NCBI GenBank assembly: GCA_965221105.1
Contig: OZ244871.1
Span: 1,612,001 to 1,676,000, forward strand
Direction: 5' to 3'
From: GM7GCV1 sp965221105
GTDB taxonomy: Bacteria > Pseudomonadota > Gammaproteobacteria > Pseudomonadales > GM7GCV1
Length of the DNA: 64,000 bases
Program-made: the position numbers and the translations under genes
In this document: positions 8,107 through 16,821 of the stretch, in pieces
Layout: each line of letters opens with the position of its first letter
How positions within the stretch are numbered: the first letter of the stretch is position 1
The notes under the pieces: model-generated
The model's input: the letters and a program-made list of their open reading frames with translations, nothing else
What the model was told of the DNA's origin: nothing
Database searches by the model: none

Positions 8107-9657
8107 TTAGTTTGCCCCCACTTCACGAAGCTTACGTTTGAGTATTTTTCCACTTGCATCGCGCGGCAATTCTTCGACAAACGAGATGCCTCCAGGGATT
8201 TTGTGTCCTGATAGTGCCTCGCGACAGGCCAGCAGCATTTCTTCTCCTGAGAGCATATCTGCTTCATTTCCTGCAATAAATGCATGCAACTTTTCCCCCC
8301 ATTCGGAGTCTGGTAACCCAACGACTGCTGCCTCGGTCACGCCCGGAAGCTTTTCGAGCACAGCTTCTACTTCTGCAGGATAGATATTGACTCCACCCGA
8401 TACGACCATGTCCTTCATGCGACCGCAAATGGTGATAAATCCGTCCTCGTCCGTCACCGCCAGATCTTTAACGCTCACCCATCCATCCTGAATGGTTTCA
8501 GCCGTTGCTTCGGGTCGATTTAAGTAGCCGCTGAACGTGTAGGGTGCCCTGGAGAAAAGCTCACCCATTTCTCCTGGCGCGCAAATCTCTCCGTCTTCGT
8601 TTCGGATCTCGATTTCAGTATTCAGGAATGGAGTCCCAACGCTTCCCGGCTTTGCAATGATGTGACCTGGCGGAATGTTGGTGACAATGCCTGCTTCGGT
8701 CGATCCATATGTTTCATTCAAGAGACCGGGGCCGAATATCTTTATGGTCTGCTCTCTAAGCATTTGCGCCAGAGCTGCCGCGTTCGAAATGATTGTTTTC
8801 AATTTGTGCTGCGCACGCACGCTATTAAGCCGTTCTGCGGGGATGCCGCCGATCCGGCTAAAATGCGTCGGGACCATAAACACGCCGGAAATATCGCCTT
8901 CGCAAAGCCGGTCGAGGAGCGCATCGGTATTTTGGTCATGAAACAATACGCACGTGCCGCCGAAGGAGATGGATGCCAGAGCAAATGCAAATCCAGCTCC
9001 GTGGCATAACGGAACTAGCATCAAGAATCGGTCTGTCTGCCCGAAACAACCGTACTCCAACGCCATTGCCATACAAGTCAGGCTACGACTGCGATGCGAG
9101 AGCAAAACGCCCTTTGGTTTCCCAGTCGTCCCAGAGGTATAACAGATTGAGAAATCGCTTGTTTCGGGATCGTTTTCGAGAGTGAAGTCTGCTGGCGATT
9201 GTAGTAAATTTTCCTCGTATAACGCATCCAGGATCGTGATTGATGTTCCGGCGCTTAAAGCCGCCACCCTGGCATCTTCTAGCATCGGATCAATGATAAT
9301 GTGGCGTGGCGAACAGTCTTCAATAACGTCAGAGAGCTCTTGTCTGGTCAGACGCGGGTTGAGTGTTGCAACCGTGGCGCCAATATCCGACAGACCCAAA
9401 ACAATTTCAAGATACTCAAATCGATTTGGAGATATGAGCGCAACGATGTCCCCCCGCTTGATGCTCCATCTGTTCTTCGCCAGATTACCAATTTGGTTCA
9501 TGCGTTGAACAAGTTCGCCATATGAAATCCGACGATCTCTATCTTCGATCGCAATTTTATCGGGCTGTCGGCGCGCCTGTGTTCGAACGCCGGAGCTAAC
9601 TTTCAGCGCTAAATACCCGTCAATCGGCGTATGGTGATCCAATCGTTTATGAAGCAA
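8107..9657 (-). CDS. Acyl-CoA synthetase / AMP-dependent ligase
   Basis: About 516 residues of the ANL superfamily. Adenylation motifs are clear: YTSGTTGKPKGV (phosphate loop), NETYGSTEAG (A5), DGWVSVKDLAV (A7), GRMKDMVVSGGVNIYPAEVE (A8 hinge) and DASGKILKRKLRE with the catalytic Lys (A10). It activates a carboxylic acid to its CoA thioester through an acyl-adenylate; the acid is unknown. I chose TTG 9657 because GGAGG sits 6 bases upstream; an in-frame ATG at 9684 has no such site. The start overlaps the end of the amidohydrolase gene, and it is the last gene of the operon read from 16564. Confidence 0.9.
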   Translation of the reverse strand: MLHKRLDHHTPIDGYLALKVSSGVRTQARRQPDKIAIEDRDRRISYGELVQRMNQIGNLAKNRWSIKRGDIVALISPNRFEYLEIVLGLSDIGATVATLNPRLTRQELSDVIEDCSPRHIIIDPMLEDARVAALSAGTSITILDALYEENLLQSPADFTLENDPETSDFSICYTSGTTGKPKGVLLSHRSRSLTCMAMALEYGCFGQTDRFLMLVPLCHGAGFAFALASISFGGTCVLFHDQNTDALLDRLCEGDISGVFMVPTHFSRIGGIPAERLNSVRAQHKLKTIISNAAALAQMLREQTIKIFGPGLLNETYGSTEAGIVTNIPPGHIIAKPGSVGTPFLNTEIEIRNEDGEICAPGEMGELFSRAPYTFSGYLNRPEATAETIQDGWVSVKDLAVTDEDGFITICGRMKDMVVSGGVNIYPAEVEAVLEKLPGVTEAAVVGLPDSEWGEKLHAFIAGNEADMLSGEEMLLACREALSGHKIPGGISFVEELPRDASGKILKRKLREVGAN

Positions 9658-10519
9658 GGCGAGCCTCCAACATTGGAAACACATTGAGCGCGTTTGTGCG
9701 CATCAGTTTTCTATAAGACTGAGGGCGGAGCTCGAAGTCTCGCACTTCCTGCACACCCCTGCGTGGATCGATCACGGGCCAATCAGTGCCAAACAGAACT
9801 TTGTCTTGCCCGTAGGAATTGATGTAATGAATCAGTGATTGCGGCAAATGTTTTGGCGCATAGGCATCAATACCGATAAACACGTTCTGGTGTTTCCACG
9901 CCATCGCGATCATCTCATCCACCCATGGTGTCCCGACATGGATGCCTATCAAGCGAAGCTCGGGAAAATCAATCGCAATCTGATCAATCAAGATCGGTTT
10001 TGCAACCGAGGGAAGGCGGACATCTTTCCTGTAGATCAGGTTCTGTCCCACTTGCATCATCACCGGAATGTCAAGCTCACAGCACTTGGCATAAATCGGA
10101 TACCACTGAGGCGCGTCTGGTGGCAGACGGAACCAGTGCGGATAGCTATGTGCTCCAACAAAACCGAGTTCCTTGACGGCGTATTCAAGGTCTCTAAGCT
10201 GTTCCATTCCGAGAAATGGATCTACACCTGCAAGCCCGGAGTATTTATGAGGCATGGTGTTGCAATATTCAGCCACCTGATCATATGGAATCTCAATGCC
10301 ATGCTTGAACTGCCGGCCACCTGCACGAACAGCAATCAGCAAAGAGTGCTCTATGTCCGCATCATTCATGATATCGGCATACTCTTCCATCGATACGCCT
10401 TTTCGCATATCTTTAGGCATGCGTACTTGTTCCATGAACGCACGGTCAAATCCATTCTGCTTCTTTTTGATTTCAGTTGCTGTGAACGGATTTACGACAA
10501 TATCAATCCCTTTAACCAA
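9647..10519 (-). CDS. Amidohydrolase-2-type TIM-barrel hydrolase
   Basis: 290 residues. Recognisable blocks are GLAGVDPFLGMEQLRDLEYAVKELGFVGAHSYPHWFRLPP, PVMMQVGQNL, LRLIGIHVGTPWVDEMIAMAWKHQNVFIGIDAYAP and KVLFGTDWPVIDPRRG, which carry the second-half His and the late Asp of the superfamily. The usual N-terminal metal ligands HxH are replaced by IDIVVNPFT (V and N). I recall a subfamily that shares the VN form, so this may be normal for it. Relatives include 2-pyrone-4,6-dicarboxylate and gamma-resorcylate-type enzymes acting in aromatic catabolism. The start is TTG 10519; upstream the frame is open to a TGA but has no ATG. It overlaps the ligase gene downstream. Confidence 0.82.
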   Translation of the reverse strand: MVKGIDIVVNPFTATEIKKKQNGFDRAFMEQVRMPKDMRKGVSMEEYADIMNDADIEHSLLIAVRAGGRQFKHGIEIPYDQVAEYCNTMPHKYSGLAGVDPFLGMEQLRDLEYAVKELGFVGAHSYPHWFRLPPDAPQWYPIYAKCCELDIPVMMQVGQNLIYRKDVRLPSVAKPILIDQIAIDFPELRLIGIHVGTPWVDEMIAMAWKHQNVFIGIDAYAPKHLPQSLIHYINSYGQDKVLFGTDWPVIDPRRGVQEVRDFELRPQSYRKLMRTNALNVFPMLEARLAS

Positions 10520-10551
10520 AGTCGGCGTCTCCGCCAGATACGGAAGCCATT

Positions 10552-11103
10552 TTAGTCATCGCGTTCACCTTCTAGAATAACCACGTTGAATCGACTGTGG
10601 TCGACACGAAGGGGTATGGCTGTATTCTGATATTTTTCCGACTTCCAAAAATCGATTGGAAGATGCATGCCCGGCCACCGGCTAATTGCGAAAATGGCTT
10701 CAGACCATGCCCCACTGAGAACTTCAATGGCCCCATAGAGTTCGAAGCACGTGTAAAATGCACCGCGTTCTCTCATCATCGGCAGAATAATATCGCGATA
10801 CTGATCCATTCGACTTTGGTCTTCGGCTGATCCTTCAATAATCATTAAAGCCGGAGGTTGAGTGGGACCTGGATCGACATTCTTATGGTTCGGAATAAAT
10901 CCCATTTCGGATGGGTATCCGTCTGGCGTCAACGTATTGGCTGCGATCACTAGGGGCGGTTCAGGTTCCTGTAGATCGGAGACATCCAGTGATGACCAGG
11001 CCTGTTTCGCGCTGTCCATTGAAGGGTATTCTACGATCCGGGTGTGCATCGGCACCGATCCTGGCTCCACCGATCGAATTTCATCGACTGTTCTTGAAGC
11101 CAC
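10552..11103 (-). CDS. DUF1330-like protein, start codon unclear
   Basis: 183 residues from the only conventional start, GTG 11103. The C-terminal half matches DUF1330/EthD-like proteins: GAIEVLSGAWSEAIFAISRWPGMHLPIDFWKSEKYQNTAIPLR and FNVVILEG. Protein-like coding continues upstream in frame (TAYLILRSKAPSRRFQTFCQKNQ) to an ATA at 11199, just after the preceding gene's stop at 11201. That segment aligns with the N-terminal strand of the other DUF1330 gene (AAYLVIEAV). Either ATA starts translation or an ATG mutated to ATA, leaving a shortened product. It sits between an alpha/beta hydrolase and an amidohydrolase, and its role is unknown. Confidence 0.68.
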   Translation of the reverse strand: MASRTVDEIRSVEPGSVPMHTRIVEYPSMDSAKQAWSSLDVSDLQEPEPPLVIAANTLTPDGYPSEMGFIPNHKNVDPGPTQPPALMIIEGSAEDQSRMDQYRDIILPMMRERGAFYTCFELYGAIEVLSGAWSEAIFAISRWPGMHLPIDFWKSEKYQNTAIPLRVDHSRFNVVILEGERDD

Positions 11104-11200
11104 AAGTCGACCAACGGCGTCCTGGTTTTTCTGGCAGAAGGTCTGGAATCGCCGGGACGGCGCTTTGGATCTTAAGATAAGATAGGCTGTATTTGCTATG

Positions 11201-12016
11201 TTAAGTCACCACGAAATTGATCAGTTCTTCATTGAATCTTTGCGGGGATTCATAGAAGGGCGAGTGGCCTGTATCCTCAAACAGAACCAGACGGGAAGCA
11301 GGCAACCGCTCATGAATCCAGGCTCCGAGCTCGGACGGGATGGGCACATTGTTTTTGCGGCCATAGATGAGCAGGGATGGCAGATCGATCGACGACAAAT
11401 CGCTCCGATAGTCGGCTGCAATCATGTCTGCGATATAGTCAATGGCTGCACGCGTGGGTGTTAGCCAGGCTTGATGCTGCATTCGCGTCATCTCTTCGTC
11501 TGAAGGCGGAGCCGCGAACGCACCGGTGAGGAATCCGGTGAGAGGTTCGCGGCTTTGCTCGCAGCCCGCGAGAAAGCCCTGACCCGCCTCTGGGGAGAAA
11601 TCGCCAAAAGTTGGATGGTCCCAACCTTCATCGTTCAGAAGCCGGACCTGAGCTTCGATGATTGCTAGCTTGCTGAGTCGTTCATTGCCAAACATACGTC
11701 GATATTCGAGTGCAACCATGGCCCCGAATGCGACGCCGGCGAGCGTCACATCCGATACATCCAACTGATCAAGGACATCCTTAAGGTCTTGGGCACACTG
11801 CCTGATTGAGTGACGTTCTAAAGGCTTTCCGGACTGGCCATGGCTTCGGTGATCAATCGCAATAACTCTGCAATGCTGGGCAAGACTATCAAAGTTCTCC
11901 GTCCAAAAACCGTCTGCCGTGAGCATGAGACCATGCAGCAGCACCAAGACTCGCCCGTCTCCAGCATCCTTATAATAGATGGGTGTACCGTCACCAACGT
12001 GAATAATGGCCATCAT
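11201..12016 (-). CDS. Alpha/beta-hydrolase fold protein lacking the nucleophile Ser
   Basis: 271 residues of the alpha/beta hydrolase fold: oxyanion block VLLHGLMLTADGFW, strand-4 block VIAIDHRSHGQSGKP, a cap region, and the His block FEDTGHSPFYESPQRFNEEL. The nucleophile elbow reads LAGVAFGAM, with Ala (GCA) in place of the expected Ser of G-x-S-x-G; a single base change from TCA would explain it. The late Asp (LLIYGRKNNVPIP region) is also not obvious. The protein may be inactive as an esterase or act through another chemistry. AAGGA lies 5 and 8 bases before the two adjacent ATGs. It sits between the TonB receptor and the DUF1330 gene in one operon. Confidence 0.85.
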   Translation of the reverse strand: MMAIIHVGDGTPIYYKDAGDGRVLVLLHGLMLTADGFWTENFDSLAQHCRVIAIDHRSHGQSGKPLERHSIRQCAQDLKDVLDQLDVSDVTLAGVAFGAMVALEYRRMFGNERLSKLAIIEAQVRLLNDEGWDHPTFGDFSPEAGQGFLAGCEQSREPLTGFLTGAFAAPPSDEEMTRMQHQAWLTPTRAAIDYIADMIAADYRSDLSSIDLPSLLIYGRKNNVPIPSELGAWIHERLPASRLVLFEDTGHSPFYESPQRFNEELINFVVT

Positions 12017-12027
12017 GTTGGTCCTTT

Positions 12028-14241
12028 CTAGTAGCGAACGCTCAGGGTCACACCGTAGGTGCGTGGCGGGGCAACAAACCCTTGTGGAACAACCACAGTG
12101 TCCAAGACGCCTGACTCAAACAGGTTCGAGAAGTATTCTTCATCTGCGAGATTTCGCCCCCAAATTTGAACGCTCCAGCGTCCATCCGCGCTATCGATGC
12201 CGATGCTTGCGTTAAAGACGCTGAAAGAGTCCTGCGCGATGTTCGATCTGTTGAAGACAGAGAAGAACTGATCGCCAGTATACTGCCATTCAGCTCTTGC
12301 AAAGCCATCCAGGCTCTCGGTCAAAGACGTCTCGAACGTCACAGCAAGATTGGCCTGCAATTCTGGAGAGCGGGGCAATTCATTGCCAGCCAAGTTTGGC
12401 GTCCCGTTACAGGTGGCGGTATCAATTGGCAAAGCCGGGTTACGCGTATCAACAGTGCAGAACTCATCAAACTCTGTATCCAGGTAAGCCAGGTTACCGT
12501 CGATCCGCACATTCGCAGAAAGCAGGGCTTTGAACTCTGCCTCAATGCCCCGGATCGTAGAAGAGCCTGCATTGGTGGTTTGCGTTGCAAGGTTTGTGAC
12601 CTGGCTCAGTTGCTGATCGCTATAATCGTAATAGAACGCAGCTGTGTTGAATTCCAGCCGATCTTCAAACAACGTAGTCTTCGCGCCGATTTCATACGCC
12701 CAGACAGATTCTTCATCAAATGAATTCAGAGGATTATCGAGAAGACTGAACCCACCGGACTTAAAGCCTTTGGTTGCAGATCCGTAGAGCATTATGTCCT
12801 CATTCACATCATACTCAACGACGAGACGTGGCGTGATACTATCGAATGAAGCGGTGTCCTCAAATTGGGCCAGGGTCGCCGACGAAATAACGTAATCCAG
12901 CGTGGCATCTTTTTCCTCATCCGAGTAACGCGCACCCAGAGTGACCGCCCATCTACCGAAATCGTACGTCCCCTCGACGAAGGCACCAAAAGCATTGGTA
13001 TAATTGGTGCCATCATATAGAATAGTAATTCCGCCAAAAGCTGGTCCAAGCGGGATCGCGTATTTTCCGATAGAGTCTTCATTCAGATAGAAGACGCCAG
13101 CAATCCACTGAAACGCATCGTCCGTAGTTGATGCAATTTGGATGTCTTGGGTGAACTGTTCGGACTCATCACGCTGAAAATAAACGACCAGGAAGTCTGA
13201 TAATCCATCCCCATCATTGATCCAATCGAACTCGGTTTCCCGAAAAGCGGTTGTCGAGGTCAGGGTAAAGTTGTCGGACTCCCAGGTTAGGCGACCGGTA
13301 TAACCGGTTTGGTCCTGCCGGTTCGCCTGGCCTGTCTCCAAGTCAGTAAATCCGGGCGTTTGAGTTTCGTAACCATGCGAAATCGTTCTCAGATCGCGTG
13401 GGAATTCACTTGTCGGGCCTTGCCATGGCAAAGTATCGTCAGTGTACCAAAATGCTGGTGGGTTGGAGTCATCGCGATAGACATCAGCAATGAGCTCCAA
13501 AGCCAGGTTGTCAGCGAGGTCGACATCCAAACGACCGCGCAAGGCCCAGAGATCCTTGGTATCGAGCTCATCAAGCCCGCGGCCGACATTTGGAAAAATG
13601 TTGTCGGTGAAGCCATCGCGCTTGGAGTAAAGGCCTGCGAGGCGAGCACGGACTGTATCACCCAAAGGGCCGGATGCCGCCGCATCGAACCGCTGACCGT
13701 TAAAATTTCCGAATGTCAGATTGGCGTGTGCTTCAAATTCATCCGTGGGTGCTCGAGAAATGACATTGATCACGCCTCCTGTCGCATTCCGTCCGTACAG
13801 CGTGCCTTGTGGGCCACGCAAAACTTCCACGCGATCGACATCGAAAAAATCGAATATGCTCACAGACGATCTCGCAATATACGCGCCATCGACATAGGTT
13901 GCGACGCCCGGGTCACCACCAACAGTGAAATTCTCGGTACCAATGCCTCGGATGACCGCCTTGCCAACGACATCGCGCTGAATGACCAGGCCAGGGACGG
14001 AATAAGATAGTGCTTCGGTGTCGAAAATGCTCGATTCTTCAAGCGCGACTCCAGACAGAGCAGACACCGAAATCGCCGTATCCTGGATCGTAGATTCCGT
14101 GCGCTCCGCCGTGACAGTCATGGATTCCAGTCTGAGACTGCTATCTGCTTCTGCCGTTGAGGCGTCTTGCGCTAACGTGGATAGGCCGGGGGTTGCGCCA
14201 GCCAAGATGCTCGACAGAAGTATTGATTTCAGTTTGCTCAT
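12028..14241 (-). CDS. TonB-dependent outer-membrane receptor
   Basis: 737 residues with a signal peptide (cleaved after LSTLA) and a plug domain. The plug has ESMTVTAERTESTIQDTAISVSALSGVALEE, then VEVLRGPQGTLYGRNATGGVINVISRAP, the hallmark plug block. A long beta barrel ends in YGVTLSVRY with a terminal aromatic residue. It belongs to the large CirA/FecA-like group of unknown substrate that marine and sphingomonad-type bacteria deploy for siderophores, glycans or aromatic compounds. It lies inside an operon with a dehydrogenase and hydrolases, so it probably imports the compound those enzymes degrade. A second receptor lies at 24520-27033. Confidence 0.93.
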   Translation of the reverse strand: MSKLKSILLSSILAGATPGLSTLAQDASTAEADSSLRLESMTVTAERTESTIQDTAISVSALSGVALEESSIFDTEALSYSVPGLVIQRDVVGKAVIRGIGTENFTVGGDPGVATYVDGAYIARSSVSIFDFFDVDRVEVLRGPQGTLYGRNATGGVINVISRAPTDEFEAHANLTFGNFNGQRFDAAASGPLGDTVRARLAGLYSKRDGFTDNIFPNVGRGLDELDTKDLWALRGRLDVDLADNLALELIADVYRDDSNPPAFWYTDDTLPWQGPTSEFPRDLRTISHGYETQTPGFTDLETGQANRQDQTGYTGRLTWESDNFTLTSTTAFRETEFDWINDGDGLSDFLVVYFQRDESEQFTQDIQIASTTDDAFQWIAGVFYLNEDSIGKYAIPLGPAFGGITILYDGTNYTNAFGAFVEGTYDFGRWAVTLGARYSDEEKDATLDYVISSATLAQFEDTASFDSITPRLVVEYDVNEDIMLYGSATKGFKSGGFSLLDNPLNSFDEESVWAYEIGAKTTLFEDRLEFNTAAFYYDYSDQQLSQVTNLATQTTNAGSSTIRGIEAEFKALLSANVRIDGNLAYLDTEFDEFCTVDTRNPALPIDTATCNGTPNLAGNELPRSPELQANLAVTFETSLTESLDGFARAEWQYTGDQFFSVFNRSNIAQDSFSVFNASIGIDSADGRWSVQIWGRNLADEEYFSNLFESGVLDTVVVPQGFVAPPRTYGVTLSVRY

Positions 14242-14292
14242 TTCTTCCTCCCTTGGACCAGTCTTTGGCCCGGTGATTGCCCTTTAAAAGTG

Positions 14293-14529
14293 TCAGGTGT
14301 AAATCTCGGCGATCGGATGACCAACCGGAAAGGCCGTTCCGGCCTCCGCCAGGATTTGTATTGTCCCCGCGAACGGGGACACGACTTCGATAACTGACTT
14401 TTCGGACTCGTAGTCGTAAATGTGTTGACCAACATCGATATGAGCGCCATCAGCTACCTTCCATTCGACGATTGTGCCTTCTTGCATAGACACAGCGCCT
14501 TTCGGAATTTTCAAAGTTATTTTCGCCAT
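14293..14529 (-). CDS. Stand-alone lipoyl/biotinyl-attachment domain protein
   Basis: 78 residues comprising only a biotinyl/lipoyl domain: IPKGAVSMQEGTIVEWKVADGAHIDVGQ, then YESEKSVIEVVSPFAGTI, with Lys44 at the hairpin turn as the modification site. It matches the lipoyl domain of an E2 acyltransferase but has no subunit-binding or catalytic domain. It follows the E1 gene by four bases, so it very likely serves as the swinging-arm acceptor for that E1. The rest of the complex (E2 core, E3) must come from elsewhere or not be used. The neighbouring gap to the receptor (14242-14292) is too short for another gene. Confidence 0.88.
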   Translation of the reverse strand: MAKITLKIPKGAVSMQEGTIVEWKVADGAHIDVGQHIYDYESEKSVIEVVSPFAGTIQILAEAGTAFPVGHPIAEIYT

Positions 14530-14533
14530 GCGA

Positions 14534-16564
14534 TTAAGCCCCCACCGCTGACAAAGTTTTCTTCGCGGCGCCGATTACACGAGCCGCATTCGGGAAATGA
14601 AGCGCTTCTAGCCTTTGGTTAAAGGGGATCGGCGTGTACGCAGCGCCCACTCTCGCGACAGGCGCTTTCAACTGACCGAATAAGTTTTCGTGAATCTTGG
14701 ATGACAATTCGGCGCCAAAGCCGCAAAACTCCACCGCTGGATGGACCACCACTGCTCTCCCGGTCTTCGAAACTGACTCGAGGATCCTGTTCAGATCCAA
14801 CGGCACGATGCTTCGCAGGTCGATGACCTCGCAGGACACGCCATCTGCTTGAAGCGCTTCGGCGGCGGCGAATACCTCCTGCATACCCCAGCTGTAACTG
14901 ATCAGCGTCACGTCGGTGCCAGTCTGGCGAATGGCGGCTGTACCAATCGGAATCCGGTAGTCCCCCACTCCGACTTCGCCTGGTACAAAATAGCACCTCA
15001 TTGCCTCGAGAACGATGCAAGGGTCTGGATCATGGATTGCCGACAGTAGCAGCCCTTTAGCATCATAGGCATTTGACGGCGCAACCACTTTCAACCCAGG
15101 CGCATGCGCGAACCATGCTTCCAGGCTTTGGGAGTGCTGGGCACCAAAACTACCGACATTTCCTGCAGTTAACATGCGGATAGTGATCGGCACGCTTGTC
15201 CGCCCACCGGACATATATCTGAGTTTTGCGGCATGATTTGCGATTTGGTCCATGCAAACCATGGCAAAGTCACAGACCATGATTTCTGCAACTGGTTTCA
15301 TACCCATCATTGACGCGCCGATAGACGCCCCTACGATTGCTTGTTCAGAAATTGGGGTACCTCGAACACGGCTTCGACCATGTTTTGTGGAAAGTTCATA
15401 TGTTTGTTTGACAATCCCGCCAGCAGGGTCTTCCAGATCTTCTCCAAGCACCAAAACACTCGGATCGGATGAGAGCGCTATATCGAGCGCTTCGTTCACG
15501 GCTTCCCCGAACGTTTTTGTTTCAAACTCAGCGCACACAGGGTCCTCGGCCCAACTCCCCCCGGTCCCTGGACCTTCTGGCAATAGCCGATCGTCCGCAA
15601 ATATTTCGGTGTAGAGCTCGCTTGCATCTGGATCCGGTGCCGTTCGAGCGAAGGCCGCGGCCTCGTCGACCTCAGCAGCCGCTGCGGCTTCGATTTCACC
15701 CAGCTGCTCTTCCTTTGCCAAGCCCTCATCAAGCAATCGCTGACGGACAGTTTTCATTGGCGCGTTTGCGATCGATTGCTCAAAATGCTCCTGATCCATA
15801 TGCGTTGTCTCAGATCCAAAAGCGTGTCCTTGCAAGCGTGGCGCAACACATTCGATCAATGTCGGCCCTTCACCGGTGCGGGCTCTTTCTATTGCCGCTT
15901 GAGCAACATCAAATATGCTAACCGGATCACATCCATCGCAGCGCTCGCCCGTCATCCCATATCCAGCCGCTCGCGACGCGATGGATTCGGATTGTGTTGA
16001 AGCCTCGAACGATGTGTATTCAGCGTACAAATTGTTCTGACAGACAAACACAACGGGTAAGCTCCACAGCGCCGCCATATTTAGCGCTTCATGAACCGCT
16101 CCGATATTGGCAGCGCCGTCGCCGAAACTACAGACGGCAACATTGGAAGTGCCTTTCATTTGTTGAGCCAACGCCAAGCCGTTGGCAATCGGCGCACCAG
16201 CACCGACGATACCAGTCGTCACCATCAGGCCAGACTTCGGATCGGCAAGGTGCATGGGGCCGCCCTTGCCTGCGGACGTACCCGCCTTTTTTCCGTACAT
16301 CTCGGCCATGATTTCCGTCATAGGTGCCCCTTTAGCGACGATGTCATGGATCACACGATAGGTGGTCGCAAAAAGATCATCCGTCGCAAGAAGGTCACCG
16401 ATCGTAGCCGCGATCGCTTCCTGCCCCCCGGCGGGATAGTATTGAAACTGAAGCTCTCCCGCGGCCAGACCATCTTGAATTTTTTGATCGGCGGCTTTGA
16501 TCCTTGCCATCGTCCGATAGATGGAAATCGCGCGCTCTGCCCCCAGCGATCTGAGTTCATCCAT
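14534..16564 (-). CDS. Thiamine-diphosphate dehydrogenase E1, alpha and beta subunits fused
   Basis: 676 residues from ATG 16564 (an earlier TTG at 16585 is possible). The N-terminal half is E1-alpha: SAGKGGPMHL and GDGAANIGAVHEALNMAALWSLPVVFVCQNN, the GDG...NN ThDP/Mg motif at about 158-187. The C-terminal half is E1-beta: FGEAVNEALD, VLGEDLEDPAGG, GTPISEQAIVGASIGASMMGMKPVAEIM and PAVEFCGFGAEL. Such E1 proteins decarboxylate a 2-oxo acid or cleave acetoin-type ketones and pass the acyl unit to lipoate, here probably on the adjacent lone lipoyl protein. It is the first gene of the minus-strand operon and is divergent from iclR. Confidence 0.92.
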   Translation of the reverse strand: MDELRSLGAERAISIYRTMARIKAADQKIQDGLAAGELQFQYYPAGGQEAIAATIGDLLATDDLFATTYRVIHDIVAKGAPMTEIMAEMYGKKAGTSAGKGGPMHLADPKSGLMVTTGIVGAGAPIANGLALAQQMKGTSNVAVCSFGDGAANIGAVHEALNMAALWSLPVVFVCQNNLYAEYTSFEASTQSESIASRAAGYGMTGERCDGCDPVSIFDVAQAAIERARTGEGPTLIECVAPRLQGHAFGSETTHMDQEHFEQSIANAPMKTVRQRLLDEGLAKEEQLGEIEAAAAAEVDEAAAFARTAPDPDASELYTEIFADDRLLPEGPGTGGSWAEDPVCAEFETKTFGEAVNEALDIALSSDPSVLVLGEDLEDPAGGIVKQTYELSTKHGRSRVRGTPISEQAIVGASIGASMMGMKPVAEIMVCDFAMVCMDQIANHAAKLRYMSGGRTSVPITIRMLTAGNVGSFGAQHSQSLEAWFAHAPGLKVVAPSNAYDAKGLLLSAIHDPDPCIVLEAMRCYFVPGEVGVGDYRIPIGTAAIRQTGTDVTLISYSWGMQEVFAAAEALQADGVSCEVIDLRSIVPLDLNRILESVSKTGRAVVVHPAVEFCGFGAELSSKIHENLFGQLKAPVARVGAAYTPIPFNQRLEALHFPNAARVIGAAKKTLSAVGA

Positions 16565-16621
16565 ATAGCTTCTCTTTTTCCTCAAGCTAGCTCATATACA
16601 CCCCATTGTCAACAAAAATTA

Positions 16622-16686
16622 TATATATACTTGTAAAAGCTATATATATATTTTGTAAAACACATCACTACATGATGTCTAGTGAT
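16622..16686. promoter_or_regulatory. Candidate IclR operator/promoter region between the E1 gene and iclR
   Basis: The 257-base gap is strongly AT-rich around here. It contains a direct repeat, TATATATA followed by TTGTAAAA, at 16622-16638 and 16643-16660. Overlapping inverted repeats follow: ATCACTA (16664-16670) with TAGTGAT (16680-16686), and ACATCA (16662-16667) with TGATGT (16673-16678). IclR proteins bind short palindromes between divergent genes, so this is a good candidate binding site. No start site is known. Confidence 0.5.
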
Positions 16687-16821
16687 ATAGTTTATAAAAC
16701 ACCTATATTTCTTGTGGGGAGCCGCATAATTCCGCGACTGGGGGAGGCTTGCGCCGCCGCCGTCACTTGAAATTTTGAACAAACAATGGGTCTTACGTAA
16801 TCGACCAAGAGAGTATGCTCA

